This document shows positions 8,189 to 17,795 of a stretch of DNA of 64,000 nucleotides, one piece after another (positions within the stretch are counted from its first letter, which is position 1; every line of letters starts with the position of its first letter). The DNA lies in contig JAIEUA010000009.1 of NCBI GenBank assembly GCA_019744815.1, positions 1 to 64,000 on the forward strand. Reading direction: 5' to 3'. Below the pieces are notes generated by a model that was not told the DNA's origin, made no database searches, and saw only the letters and a list, made by a program, of their open reading frames with translations. A program made the translations under genes and the position numbers. This DNA comes from Phycisphaerales bacterium (GTDB lineage Bacteria; Planctomycetota; Phycisphaerae; Phycisphaerales; UBA1924).

Positions 8189-8592
8189 GTTGAGCGCGTC
8201 GTTGAAGGCCGCCCGCGGCTGCCGCGTCGACTTCATTGCCTTCCGCCCGGAGGGCGCACGACTGTTGCCGGCAGATTCATCTGCCGGTCGAGTGACTTTG
8301 AATGAGCCCCGCCCCGGAGGGGCGGACGATTTCCACCACGACTCGTTCGCCCCTCCGGGGCGAGCTAGAGATTGGTCGGCCGGTTCCGGCGGCTGAAGCC
8401 GCCGGCAACAGTCGGGCGCCCTCCGGGCGAAGAGCCGCAGAGACCTCTTGATTCTCTCTCGCGGCGTTCGATCGCGAACTCAGATTGTCGCCAATCGGTC
8501 CATCATCAACAAGGGTCGATTGCCCAATCTCGCAACCCCCACCCGTCCAATCCGAACATCCATGGGTGATTTTCCCGTAGGATGTCTTTCGC
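8189..8592. other. Intergenic region dominated by nested palindromes
   Basis: This 404-bp gap has no supported gene. It holds the inverted palindrome pair described at 8241-8432, then about 150 bp of unique sequence. A TAGGAT hexamer at 8578-8583, nine bases before the NHL gene start, could be a -10 element giving an almost leaderless mRNA. Confidence 0.5.
8241..8432. repeat. Nested inverted repeat, GC-rich palindrome family C
   Basis: A roughly 48-bp unit beginning TTCCGCCCGGAGGGCGC (8241-8288) recurs inverted at 8381-8432. Each unit contains its own hairpins, for example CCGGCAGATTCATCTGCCGG. A second smaller inverted pair, CCCGCCCCGGAGGGGCG and its complement, lies inside (about 8308-8362). 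The whole can fold into a multi-hairpin structure. Confidence 0.85.
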
Positions 8593-9813
8593 ATGAACCG
8601 GCGGCCGCGGGGCTGGCAACTTTGGCGGGTGGCGGGGTGCCTGACGGGCATGGCGGTGGCGGCGTCGCTAGTCGCAACGACCGGCTGCGAGCGAGCTCCC
8701 GACGGCAAGCCCATCGCCGTGAGCCGCGTGCTGGGAGAGGTCGGCATAAGCCCCGGTCAGTACGCGTTCCCGCGCTGCCTCGACACCGACGGCCGCTCGC
8801 TGTGGGTGGTGGACAAACTCGCCCGCGTGCAGCGGGTGGACCTCAAGACCGGCAAGGGCCTCAGCGGCTGGAAGATGCCTGATTCGGACCTGGGCAAGCC
8901 GACCGGTATCACGGTGTTCGATCCGACGGGACGCGACGAGGACGAACTGGTCTTTGTGGCCGACACGCACTACCACCGCGTTCTTGTCTACCGCCCCGGA
9001 TCCGAGGGCTCGCGCGAGAACACGCCGGTGACGAGCTTCGGGTCGTACGGGCGCGAAGACGGGCAATTCATCTATCCCACCGATATCGCGGTGCTGCCCG
9101 ACGAGCGGGGCGGGATCAAGCGGCTCTACGTCAGCGAGTACGGCGGGAACGACCGGATCTCGATCTGGGAGCCGACGCCGGACGCTTCAGGCGGCATGAT
9201 GCAGTTCCGCTTCGTGCGCTCGTTCGGCGTCTACGGCGACGAGGCCGCACCGGGGCAGGTGGCGTTCCGCCGGCCCCAGTCGATGGAGATCGATCATGTG
9301 CGGCAGCGGCTAGTCATCGCCGACGCGTGCAACCACCGCATCGGGCTGTTCACGCTCGATGGCGCACTCCTGAAGTGGATCGGTGCGGCCAACGACGGCA
9401 GTCAGGTGGCGGCGGGACAGAACGTTGAATCGCCGCTGCGCTATCCCTACGGCCTCACCCTGCTCGACGATGGCACCGCGCTGGTCGCCGAGTTCGGCGG
9501 GGCGCGGGTCTCACGCGTGGATCTCGACAAGGGCACCGTCGTTGCGACCTACGGCAAGCCGGGTCGTGGTGACGGCGAGCTGACGACGCCGTGGGCGGTC
9601 GCGGTCACGGGCGAGGACGCGTTCGTGCTGGATTCCGGGAACAACCGGATCGTGGCGTTTGCGGCTCCGGCACCGCGGAAGGAAGTTGCGGGTCTGGCGG
9701 GGGCGGGGACGCCTCGGCTCGCTCATGGTGGAGTTGGCACGTCTGGCAGTGCGCCCGCAACGGTTGATGTCGAACCCGCGAACGCGCCGCGTCGAGAGGA
9801 GGCTCCGCGATGA
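8593..9813 (+). CDS. NHL-repeat beta-propeller lipoprotein
   Basis: A 406-residue exported lipoprotein: a basic N-terminus, a hydrophobic segment and a lipobox ending VATTGC with Cys32. Residues about 45-355 contain NHL-type repeats, recognisable by recurring blocks such as LVFVADTHYHRVLVY, LYVSEYGGNDRISIW, LVIADACNHRIGLF and AFVLDSGNNRIVAF, which predict a six-bladed propeller. Such propellers are binding platforms, and no enzyme residues are evident. The Ala/Gly-rich tail is probably disordered. The stop overlaps the start of the next gene as ATGA, which ties this gene to the VWA/MoxR locus as its likely first member. Confidence 0.85.
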   Translation: MNRRPRGWQLWRVAGCLTGMAVAASLVATTGCERAPDGKPIAVSRVLGEVGISPGQYAFPRCLDTDGRSLWVVDKLARVQRVDLKTGKGLSGWKMPDSDLGKPTGITVFDPTGRDEDELVFVADTHYHRVLVYRPGSEGSRENTPVTSFGSYGREDGQFIYPTDIAVLPDERGGIKRLYVSEYGGNDRISIWEPTPDASGGMMQFRFVRSFGVYGDEAAPGQVAFRRPQSMEIDHVRQRLVIADACNHRIGLFTLDGALLKWIGAANDGSQVAAGQNVESPLRYPYGLTLLDDGTALVAEFGGARVSRVDLDKGTVVATYGKPGRGDGELTTPWAVAVTGEDAFVLDSGNNRIVAFAAPAPRKEVAGLAGAGTPRLAHGGVGTSGSAPATVDVEPANAPRREEAPR

Positions 9814-12812
9814 GTCTCGTGCTCGGTGCGCTCGTGGTCGGGCCGCTGCAATTTGACACGCCGATGTGGCTCGCCGTCGGCGGCGGGCTGGCGCTGCTGT
9901 CGGCGTGGATGACACGGCGGAGCATCGCGGCCCTCGGGCCGGTGGCGCGGTGGGTGTCGGTGGGCGCCCGCGTGCTGCTCTTGATGCTGATCTTCGCGAC
10001 GCTCGCCGAGCCGCAGCTGCGGCGGGTGAGCGAGGACGTCGCGGTGCTGGGCGTGCTGGACTCCAGTCAGTCCGTACCCGCGGAGCTGCAGAGCCGCGTC
10101 GACAAGTTCCTCGAGACCGCCCGCGACGGGCACAAGCAGGAGCACGACCGCCTGGGCGCGATCACCGTCGCCCGCACCGCGATCGTGCAGCAGCTTCCCA
10201 GCGACAAGACCCGCATCATCGAGCGACAGAACGTGGGCCCGACCGACGGCACGAACCTGGCCCAGGGCGTGCGGATGGCGCTCGCGCTCGACAACCAGGA
10301 CGCGGCGCGGCGGATCGTGCTCGCGACCGACGGCAACGAGACCGAGGATTCGCTGATCCAGGCGGCCGAGGCGGCCAAGGCCGCGGGTGTGCCGATCGAC
10401 ATCCTGCCTCTGCGGTTCAAGTATGAGAGCGAGGTCCTCGTCGACCGTCTCGTCGCACCCGCGACGGCCCGGGCCGGCGAGACGATGAGCCTGCGGGCGG
10501 TGCTGCAATCGACCAACGCGACCAGCGGCCGCCTGGTGGTGCTGCTCAACGGCCAGCCGATCGACCTCTCCGGTGGGGCCGGCCAGATGGGGATGGATGT
10601 CGAGCTGAAGCCGGGCTCGAACGTCTTCACCGTGCCGGTGATCGCGCCGCGGAGCGGGGCGCAGGAGTTCCGCGCCGTCTTCGAGCCCAAGCAGGTCGCG
10701 GGCCGTTCGCAGGGCGACACGGTGCTCGAGAACAACGTTGCGTCCGCCGTAACGTTCGTGAGCGGCGAGGGCAAGGTCCTGGTCATCACGCCCAACGAGC
10801 GCGAGTCGATGGAGCTGGTCCGCGTGCTCGAGAGTGCGGGCATCGGCGTGCAGACGGCCTCGCCCGAAGCTGCCCCGCGGACGCTGACGGAGTGGAGCCC
10901 GTACGACGCGGTCGTGCTCGTCAATCAACCCGCGTACAACTTCAGCCTGCTCCAGCAGGAAGAGCTGAAGCGGTACGTGCAGGACGCGGGCGGCGGATTG
11001 GTGATGACCGGCGGGCCCGATTCGTTCGGCGCCGGTGGCTGGATCGGTTCGCCGCTGGAGGATGCGCTGCCGATCAAGCTGGATCCGCCGCAGAAGCGGC
11101 AATTGCCCAAGGGCGCGCTCGTCATCATCACGCACTCGGTGGAGATGCCCAACGGCGTCTACTACGGCAAGCAGACCGCGATCGCGGCGGTGAACGCCTT
11201 GTCACGCCTCGATCTCGTCGGTGTCATCGAGTACAACCCCGGCTTCGGGAACGACTGGGCTCACCCTCTCACCACCGTCGGCGACGGCACGAGCGTGAAG
11301 CGGGCGATCAACAACCTGGTGTTTGGCGACATGCCGGATTACACGCCGCACTTCCGTCTTGCGTATCAGGGCCTGAGCAAGGCCGACGCGGGGCAGAAGC
11401 ACGTGATCCTGATCTCCGACGGCGATGCGCAGTCGCCGCCGAAGTCGATGCTGAATGACTTCCTCGCCGCCAAGATCACGGTGAGCACGGTCGAGGTCTT
11501 CCCCCACAGCGGCGCGGACACGCAGAACCTCAAGAGCATCGCCGAAGCGACGGGCGGGCGGCACTACTTCGTGAACACGCAAGCGGCGCTTGCGGCATTG
11601 CCTCAGATCTTCACCAAGGAAGCCCAGACGGTGAAGCGGCCCTTGATCTGGGAGGGCGAGGCCTTCGCGCCGCCGATCGTCGGCGGCATGCTCGACACGC
11701 TCCGCGGCATCCGCGGCGTGCCCGCGATTACCGGATACGTCGTTGCCGCGGATCGCGAAGGGCTGTCGCAGGTCACGCTCCGCGGCAAGGAGAACGACGC
11801 GATCGGCGCCCAGTGGCAGTTCGGCCTCGGCCGCGCGATCACGTTCACATCCGATGTTTCCTCGCGCTGGGCCAAGTCGTGGACGGGGTGGTCGGGCTTC
11901 AAGGGCTTCTGGGAGCAGCAGGTTCGCTGGGCGATGCGACCGAGCAGCTCGCCCAACGTGCGCGTGACGACTGAAGTCCAAGGCTCACAGGCACGGCTGT
12001 TCATCGATGCGCTCGACAGCAAGGGCGAGCGGCTGAACTTCGCCGCGTTCCGTGGGCGCGTCGCGATGCCGGACGGCACGAGCCAGAGCGTCGAGGTGCG
12101 CCAGGTCGGCCCCGGTCGCTACGAGGGCATCATCAAGAACCCGCCGCCGGGGACTTCGATCGTTGGGCTGGTGTACTCCGCACCCGGCGACAACGGACCG
12201 GTTGAGGGCAGCGTCCAGGCGGCAGTGAACCGGCCGTTCGCGGATGAGTTCCGGGTGCTGGAAGACAACTTCGCGCTTCTGGAGCAGGTGCGCTCGATTA
12301 CGGGCGGCCGGCTGCTGACGGACGACGCAACCAAGAACGACCTGTGGAGCCGCGAGGGATTGACGATGCCCGTCGCGCTGCGGCCGATCTGGTCGTGGCT
12401 GGCGCTCCTCGCAGCGGGCGTGTTCCTTGTGGATGTGGGCGTGCGGCGTGTGCGGGTGGATCTGGTCGCGCTCGCGAAGGCCGGGCTCGGGCTTTTCGGC
12501 CGCGCCAAACAGACGCAGAGCCAGCAGATCGATCGCCTGCAGGCGGCCCGCGAGCAGGCCCGGCAGCAGATGGCCTCACGGGCGGTCGAGGACGCTCGCG
12601 ACGCGACCGCGGCGGCGAGTTCGGGCGTGAAGTTCGAGGCCGATGCCGGTGCCAAGGCGGGGCCCGTCATCGACACGCCCCGCGACGCGGGCGGCAAGCT
12701 GATCGCCAAGCCCGCGGCCAAGGCCGATGCGCCATCGGGCGAGAAGAAAGACGAAGGCATGTCCGCGCTTCTGAAAGCCAAGAAGCGAGCGCGGGATGAG
12801 ATGGGGGAATAG
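9810..12812 (+). CDS. VWA and amidotransferase-like membrane protein
   Basis: A 1000-residue membrane protein of a type common beside MoxR genes in Planctomycetota. Two membrane segments lie near residues 18-35 and 48-66. A first von Willebrand-A domain follows, with an intact DSSQS metal site near 85-89. The next region (about 325-430) resembles class I glutamine-amidotransferase-like domains, ending in MTGGPDSFGAGGW. The second VWA-like domain has THSVE where DxSxS is expected, so it probably does not bind metal there. A last membrane segment near 855-875 precedes a charged cytoplasmic tail. It overlaps the NHL lipoprotein gene by ATGA. Likely an envelope complex subunit worked on by the MoxR ATPase (inference). 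Confidence 0.83.
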   Translation: MSLVLGALVVGPLQFDTPMWLAVGGGLALLSAWMTRRSIAALGPVARWVSVGARVLLLMLIFATLAEPQLRRVSEDVAVLGVLDSSQSVPAELQSRVDKFLETARDGHKQEHDRLGAITVARTAIVQQLPSDKTRIIERQNVGPTDGTNLAQGVRMALALDNQDAARRIVLATDGNETEDSLIQAAEAAKAAGVPIDILPLRFKYESEVLVDRLVAPATARAGETMSLRAVLQSTNATSGRLVVLLNGQPIDLSGGAGQMGMDVELKPGSNVFTVPVIAPRSGAQEFRAVFEPKQVAGRSQGDTVLENNVASAVTFVSGEGKVLVITPNERESMELVRVLESAGIGVQTASPEAAPRTLTEWSPYDAVVLVNQPAYNFSLLQQEELKRYVQDAGGGLVMTGGPDSFGAGGWIGSPLEDALPIKLDPPQKRQLPKGALVIITHSVEMPNGVYYGKQTAIAAVNALSRLDLVGVIEYNPGFGNDWAHPLTTVGDGTSVKRAINNLVFGDMPDYTPHFRLAYQGLSKADAGQKHVILISDGDAQSPPKSMLNDFLAAKITVSTVEVFPHSGADTQNLKSIAEATGGRHYFVNTQAALAALPQIFTKEAQTVKRPLIWEGEAFAPPIVGGMLDTLRGIRGVPAITGYVVAADREGLSQVTLRGKENDAIGAQWQFGLGRAITFTSDVSSRWAKSWTGWSGFKGFWEQQVRWAMRPSSSPNVRVTTEVQGSQARLFIDALDSKGERLNFAAFRGRVAMPDGTSQSVEVRQVGPGRYEGIIKNPPPGTSIVGLVYSAPGDNGPVEGSVQAAVNRPFADEFRVLEDNFALLEQVRSITGGRLLTDDATKNDLWSREGLTMPVALRPIWSWLALLAAGVFLVDVGVRRVRVDLVALAKAGLGLFGRAKQTQSQQIDRLQAAREQARQQMASRAVEDARDATAAASSGVKFEADAGAKAGPVIDTPRDAGGKLIAKPAAKADAPSGEKKDEGMSALLKAKKRARDEMGE

Positions 12813-12827
12813 AAGGGAAGATGGGGT

Positions 12828-12849
12828 GGAGCGGAGCAGGGGAGCAGGG
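12828..12849. repeat. Octamer repeat, reverse orientation
   Basis: GGAGCGGAGCAGGGGAGCAG is the reverse complement of the CCCCTGCT-type array seen at 2-77 and 2341-2420. It lies just after the VWA gene stop. Confidence 0.7.
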
Positions 12850-12870
12850 AAAGACGAGGGATGGGTGGGG

Positions 12871-12891
12871 GCGGGGCCTTCCAGGCCCCGC
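12871..12891. repeat. GGGGCCTTCCAGGCCCC palindrome (family A)
   Basis: A 21-bp hairpin of the same sequence as copies at 35829-35849, 36626-36646 and, inverted, about 36769-36789. It lies in the gap between the VWA gene and the MoxR gene. Confidence 0.85.
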
Positions 12892-12934
12892 GACAGAGCC
12901 GATGTGAGAACAGTCGGGATTGCAAAGGGAACAC

Positions 12935-13966
<1,032 letters not shown>

Positions 13967-14002
13967 AGCGTCGCAAACTCTTTCATTCAGAAAGACATAG
14001 AT

Positions 14003-14308
14003 ATGAGCGAGATTCGCGAACTCGATGTTCCCGACGATGCGCTTGAAGACAATTCGGCGCACGAGGTTCTCCGAGTTTGGACGGGAAAAACGGAGTATGT
14101 GTGCATTTCGGGAAAACTCTATGGAAGCCCGGCGACCTGGGGTCATCTTCTTTGCCAGATCGCACGGCATGTCGCGCGAGCGTACAGCCTGAACGAAATC
14201 AGCTCGGAGGACGATGCAGCGTTCTGGATTCGAGAGCAATTCAATGCCAGTTGGGATGAACCCGACGAAACCACTGGCGAACTTGTGGACGACACAAAGA
14301 ATCCATGA
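14003..14308 (+). CDS. DUF5076 family protein
   Basis: A 101-residue acidic soluble protein that resembles DUF5076: the centre reads WGHLLCQIARHVARAY (about 47-62), followed by an acidic helix with FWIREQFNASWDEPDE. The molecular function of this family is unknown. The gene lies in a 400-bp gap between the MoxR and DUF58 genes, in the same direction. No strong Shine-Dalgarno sequence precedes ATG 14003. Its bases are less GC-rich than those of its neighbours, which suggests insertion into an otherwise compact locus. Confidence 0.75.
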   Translation: MSEIRELDVPDDALEDNSAHEVLRVWTGKTEYVCISGKLYGSPATWGHLLCQIARHVARAYSLNEISSEDDAAFWIREQFNASWDEPDETTGELVDDTKNP

Positions 14309-14367
14309 TTGTTCAGATATGCATCGAATGACCTGACTTTCGCCTCGCCGCGTTCTCTCCCTCCCCA

Positions 14368-15339
14368 ATGCTCAGAACCAGCTCCATCTCCCGCCCCACC
14401 AAACTGGAAGACCTCCTGTCTTCCAAGGAGATCGCTCGTCTCGACCCCCTCGACCTCGCCTCCCGCCGCGTCTTCTTCGGCAAGCTCAAGGGCGAGCGTC
14501 GCTCCAAGAAGCGCGGGCATTCCGTCGAGTTCGCCGATCACCGCCAGTACGTCAGCGGCGACGACATCCGGCACATCGATTGGAACATCTTCGGCCGCCT
14601 CGACAAGCTCTTCCTAAAGCTCTTCCTCGAGGAAGAAGACCTCTCGCTCCACGTCGTGCTCGATGCTTCCGCGTCCTCGGACTGCGGCGAGCCCAACAAG
14701 TACCTCTTCATGCAGCGCTGCGCCATGGCCCTCGGATACGTCGGCCTGGTCAATCTCAACCGCGTCGCGTGCACGATCATGTCGGGCGTCGATGCCGATG
14801 CCGCGGATCGCACCGGGAAACCTGTCAACGAGAAAGCCGCCTCCTCGCCCATCCGTGGCCTGCGTGATCTCCGCGGCCGCCGCCGCGTCCACGATCTCGC
14901 CCGCTTCCTGTGCGCCACCACCCCCGGCGGCACGCTGAGCTTCCGCGCCGCCGCCGAACGCATCGCGCTCTCGCGCCGCGGCAAGGGCGTCATGATCATC
15001 TTCTCCGACTTCTTCTTCAAAGACGGCTACGAGGACGGCCTGCGCCTGCTCAGCGGCCACGGCTACGACCTCATCCTCGTCCAGGTCCTCAGCCCGCAGG
15101 AACTCGAGCCGCCGATCAAGGGTGATCTTCGCTTGAAGGACATCGAGGACGCCGACACCGCGGAGGTGACGATCAGCGCCCCGCTCTTGAAGCGCTATCA
15201 GGCGAATCTGGCCGCGTACTGCAACAAGCTCCGCGAGTTCGCCCATCGGCGCGACATGGCGTTGCTCACGGTCAAGAGCGACACGCCGGTGGATCTGCTG
15301 GTGGCCGATCAGCTTCGAAGACTGGGGGTGCTGAAGTGA
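14368..15339 (+). CDS. DUF58 domain protein
   Basis: A 323-residue protein of the DUF58 family, regularly encoded beside MoxR ATPases. The signature block EFADHRQYVSGDDIRHIDW (residues 54-72) is intact, followed by the VWA-like segment VVLDASASSD (about 95-104), in which the DxSxS pattern is present. This form lacks the N-terminal membrane segments of many DUF58 proteins, so it is probably cytoplasmic or bound to membrane partners. It ends about 165 bp before the BatA-like gene, with a palindrome pair in between. Confidence 0.9.
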   Translation: MLRTSSISRPTKLEDLLSSKEIARLDPLDLASRRVFFGKLKGERRSKKRGHSVEFADHRQYVSGDDIRHIDWNIFGRLDKLFLKLFLEEEDLSLHVVLDASASSDCGEPNKYLFMQRCAMALGYVGLVNLNRVACTIMSGVDADAADRTGKPVNEKAASSPIRGLRDLRGRRRVHDLARFLCATTPGGTLSFRAAAERIALSRRGKGVMIIFSDFFFKDGYEDGLRLLSGHGYDLILVQVLSPQELEPPIKGDLRLKDIEDADTAEVTISAPLLKRYQANLAAYCNKLREFAHRRDMALLTVKSDTPVDLLVADQLRRLGVLK

Positions 15340-15353
15340 AGAACACCATCTTC

Positions 15354-15485
15354 ATGGTGCCACCAGTCCGCCGGCTCTGCGGCGCGACTGGTGCGTCTGC
15401 AACCGACGCGTCCGGCGGATCGTTCGTGTCCGCTCCGGACGGCATCAGTCGCGCCGTGCCGAGCCACGGCGGACTGATGGCACCC
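15354..15485. repeat. Inverted pair of 42-bp hairpins (family B)
   Basis: The unit TGGTGCCACCAGTCCGCC (15354-15394) reappears inverted at about 15442-15485. Each unit is itself a hairpin whose arms carry CAGTC and GACTG around a GC-rich loop. A closely related pair lies at 21390-21508 in the same locus, giving a REP/BIME-like arrangement. Confidence 0.88.
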
Positions 15486-15505
15486 GATCGGGCGGAGGCC
15501 ATCGC

Positions 15506-17737
15506 ATGAACTGGTCCTCCATCAGCTTCATCTCCTGGCCTCTGGCCCTCGGCGTCGCCGCGGTCGCTGTCCCCGCGCTCATCCTGCTCTATCTGCTCAA
15601 GCTGCGTCGCCGCGACATGGAGATCTCGACCACGCTCCTGTGGAAGAAGGCCGTGCAAGACCTGCAGGCCAACGCCCCCCTTCAGCGGCTCCGCAAGAAC
15701 ATCCTCCTGCTCCTGCAACTGCTCGTGCTCGCGGCCCTCATCTTCGCGCTCGCTGAGCCGGTGATGAAGTCCGCCTCGTTCACCGGCACCAAGCACGTCA
15801 TCCTCATCGATCGCTCCGCCAGCATGGCGACGCTCGACGCCAGCGACAACCCGAACCGACGCGAGACGCGCCTCGAGGCCGCCAAGCGTCAGGCGATCGA
15901 GATGATCGAGTCGCTCCGCGAGCCCGGGCTGATCGCCAAGGCCACCAACGCCGTCGGCGACGAGGCAATGGTCATCGCGTTCGACAACGTCTCCGACGTC
16001 CGCCAGAGCTTCACCAGCGACAAGCAGAAGCTGCGGGCGGCGGTCGAGAGCATCACCCAGTCCGACGCACCCACCAGCATGGCCGAGGCGATGCGGCTGG
16101 CCAAGGCCCACGCGCCCAAGCGATTGCACGTCGAGAACAACCAGACGCAGGTCATCGAAGGTCTCAGCGCGGGGGCCCCGATCACGATCCATCTCTTCAG
16201 CGATGGACGCGTCCCCGATGCCGACGCCGCCAAGCCCAGCCCCGAGGATTCCTTCGTCTTCCACCGCATCGGCAGCGAGAAGAGCGGCAACGTCGGCATC
16301 ACCAGCGTCCGGGCCCAGCGCTCGTACGAGAATCCCAACGCGCTCTCGTTCTTCGTGGGTTTGCAGAACTCCGACCCCGCCGAGCGCACCGTCGATGTGG
16401 AGCTCGTCGTCGAGGGCTCGGTCGCCGCGATCAAGCAGGTCACCATGCCCGGGGCCACCAAGCCCGTCACCGACGGCGGCCCCGGCCCCGCGGCTCCGTT
16501 GCCTTCGACCACCGAGTCCAACACCGGCGCCAACGCCCCGACGCCCAGCGATCAGCAGAAGCTCACCCCCGATCTCAACCCCGGCGTCGGCGGCGTGGTC
16601 TTCAACGTCGAACGCGAAGACGCGCTGCTCGCCGAGATCCGCCTCCGCGCTCCGACCGGCTCGGGCGGCGACCTTGACGCGTTCCCCACCGATGACCGTG
16701 TCTACGTGAACGCCGGTCCGGCGAAGAAGCTCCGCGTCGCGATCGTGACCAACGGCAGCCTGTTCCTTTCGTCCGCGCTCGCCGGTCTGCCGCTCGCCGA
16801 ACTGAAAACCATCGCGCCCGCCGAGTTCAACGCCCAAGTCGAAAAGGGCGCGATGCCTTCCGCCGACGTGATCATCCTCGACGGCGTGCTGCCCCCCGCC
16901 GGCAACGTCGGGCCGGCCGCGGGGTTGCCCGCCGGTCGCTTCCTGATCCTCAACGCCGTGCCTCAGCCCAAGAGCGCCGGCCCGCAATCGCCCGCACCGA
17001 TCACCGACAAGGGCACGAGCGGCAACGCAACCATCGTGGACTGGCAGCGCACCCACCCGGCGCTCCGCAACGTCGGGCTCGATTCGGTCTTCATCGCCGA
17101 GTCCCGCGAGGTCGAGGTCCGCCCGGGGTCCACCGCGGTGTCGCTGGCTCGCACCGAACGCGGCCCGGCCATCATCGAGCTCGCGAGCGGCGCGACCCGG
17201 GCCCTCATTGTGCCGTTCGATATCGGCGCCACGAACTGGCCCCTGGATGTGAGCTTTGTTGTCTTCCTTGCCTCGTCGATCGACTACCTGGGCGGCGAAT
17301 CGCTGGCGGGATCGACCGACACGCCGCAAATGGGCTCGACGATTTCCGAAAGACTCCCCGCCGGTGCGACCGACATCCGTCTGATCGCCCCGGGCGAGAC
17401 AACCGAATCCACGCTCACGCCGCTGCCCGACGGCTCGGTGGTCTTCGGCCCGGTCCGCCGCGCCGGGGTCTACCGCCTGTCGTGGAAGGGCCCGCCCGCC
17501 CCCGGCGATCTGGCCGAGGGCCTGCGGACGACACGGCGTGTGCCGGCGAATCTGCTCGACGCGCCCGAATCGGTCGTGGCGAGCAGGAGCCAGATCGCGC
17601 TGGCGAGCCGCCTCGTCAACGCGGCGGGCTCCGACGCCTTCAAGGGCGACCAGAAGCTCTGGCCCTGGTTGCTCCTCGCGTGCGCCGCGATGCTCATGAT
17701 CGAGTGGTACGTGTACAACAAGAAGACCCACCTTTGA
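15506..17737 (+). CDS. BatA-type VWA membrane protein
   Basis: A 743-residue membrane protein with the BatA/aerotolerance N-terminal module: a membrane segment (12-31), the LKLRRRDMEISTTLLWKK region and a second membrane segment (66-84). The VWA domain follows, with a complete metal site DRSAS (102-106), the APTSM segment carrying the conserved Thr, and FSDG. A long extracytoplasmic region leads to a last membrane segment at about 720-738 just before the C-terminus. GGAGG lies eight bases before ATG 15506. Known relatives work with MoxR ATPases; the process served here is unknown. Confidence 0.88.
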   Translation: MNWSSISFISWPLALGVAAVAVPALILLYLLKLRRRDMEISTTLLWKKAVQDLQANAPLQRLRKNILLLLQLLVLAALIFALAEPVMKSASFTGTKHVILIDRSASMATLDASDNPNRRETRLEAAKRQAIEMIESLREPGLIAKATNAVGDEAMVIAFDNVSDVRQSFTSDKQKLRAAVESITQSDAPTSMAEAMRLAKAHAPKRLHVENNQTQVIEGLSAGAPITIHLFSDGRVPDADAAKPSPEDSFVFHRIGSEKSGNVGITSVRAQRSYENPNALSFFVGLQNSDPAERTVDVELVVEGSVAAIKQVTMPGATKPVTDGGPGPAAPLPSTTESNTGANAPTPSDQQKLTPDLNPGVGGVVFNVEREDALLAEIRLRAPTGSGGDLDAFPTDDRVYVNAGPAKKLRVAIVTNGSLFLSSALAGLPLAELKTIAPAEFNAQVEKGAMPSADVIILDGVLPPAGNVGPAAGLPAGRFLILNAVPQPKSAGPQSPAPITDKGTSGNATIVDWQRTHPALRNVGLDSVFIAESREVEVRPGSTAVSLARTERGPAIIELASGATRALIVPFDIGATNWPLDVSFVVFLASSIDYLGGESLAGSTDTPQMGSTISERLPAGATDIRLIAPGETTESTLTPLPDGSVVFGPVRRAGVYRLSWKGPPAPGDLAEGLRTTRRVPANLLDAPESVVASRSQIALASRLVNAAGSDAFKGDQKLWPWLLLACAAMLMIEWYVYNKKTHL

Positions 17738-17795
17738 TCGAATCGTCGAATCAGCTCCATCGCGGCGGTCCTTGCGGCGACATGGAGGTCGGCGC

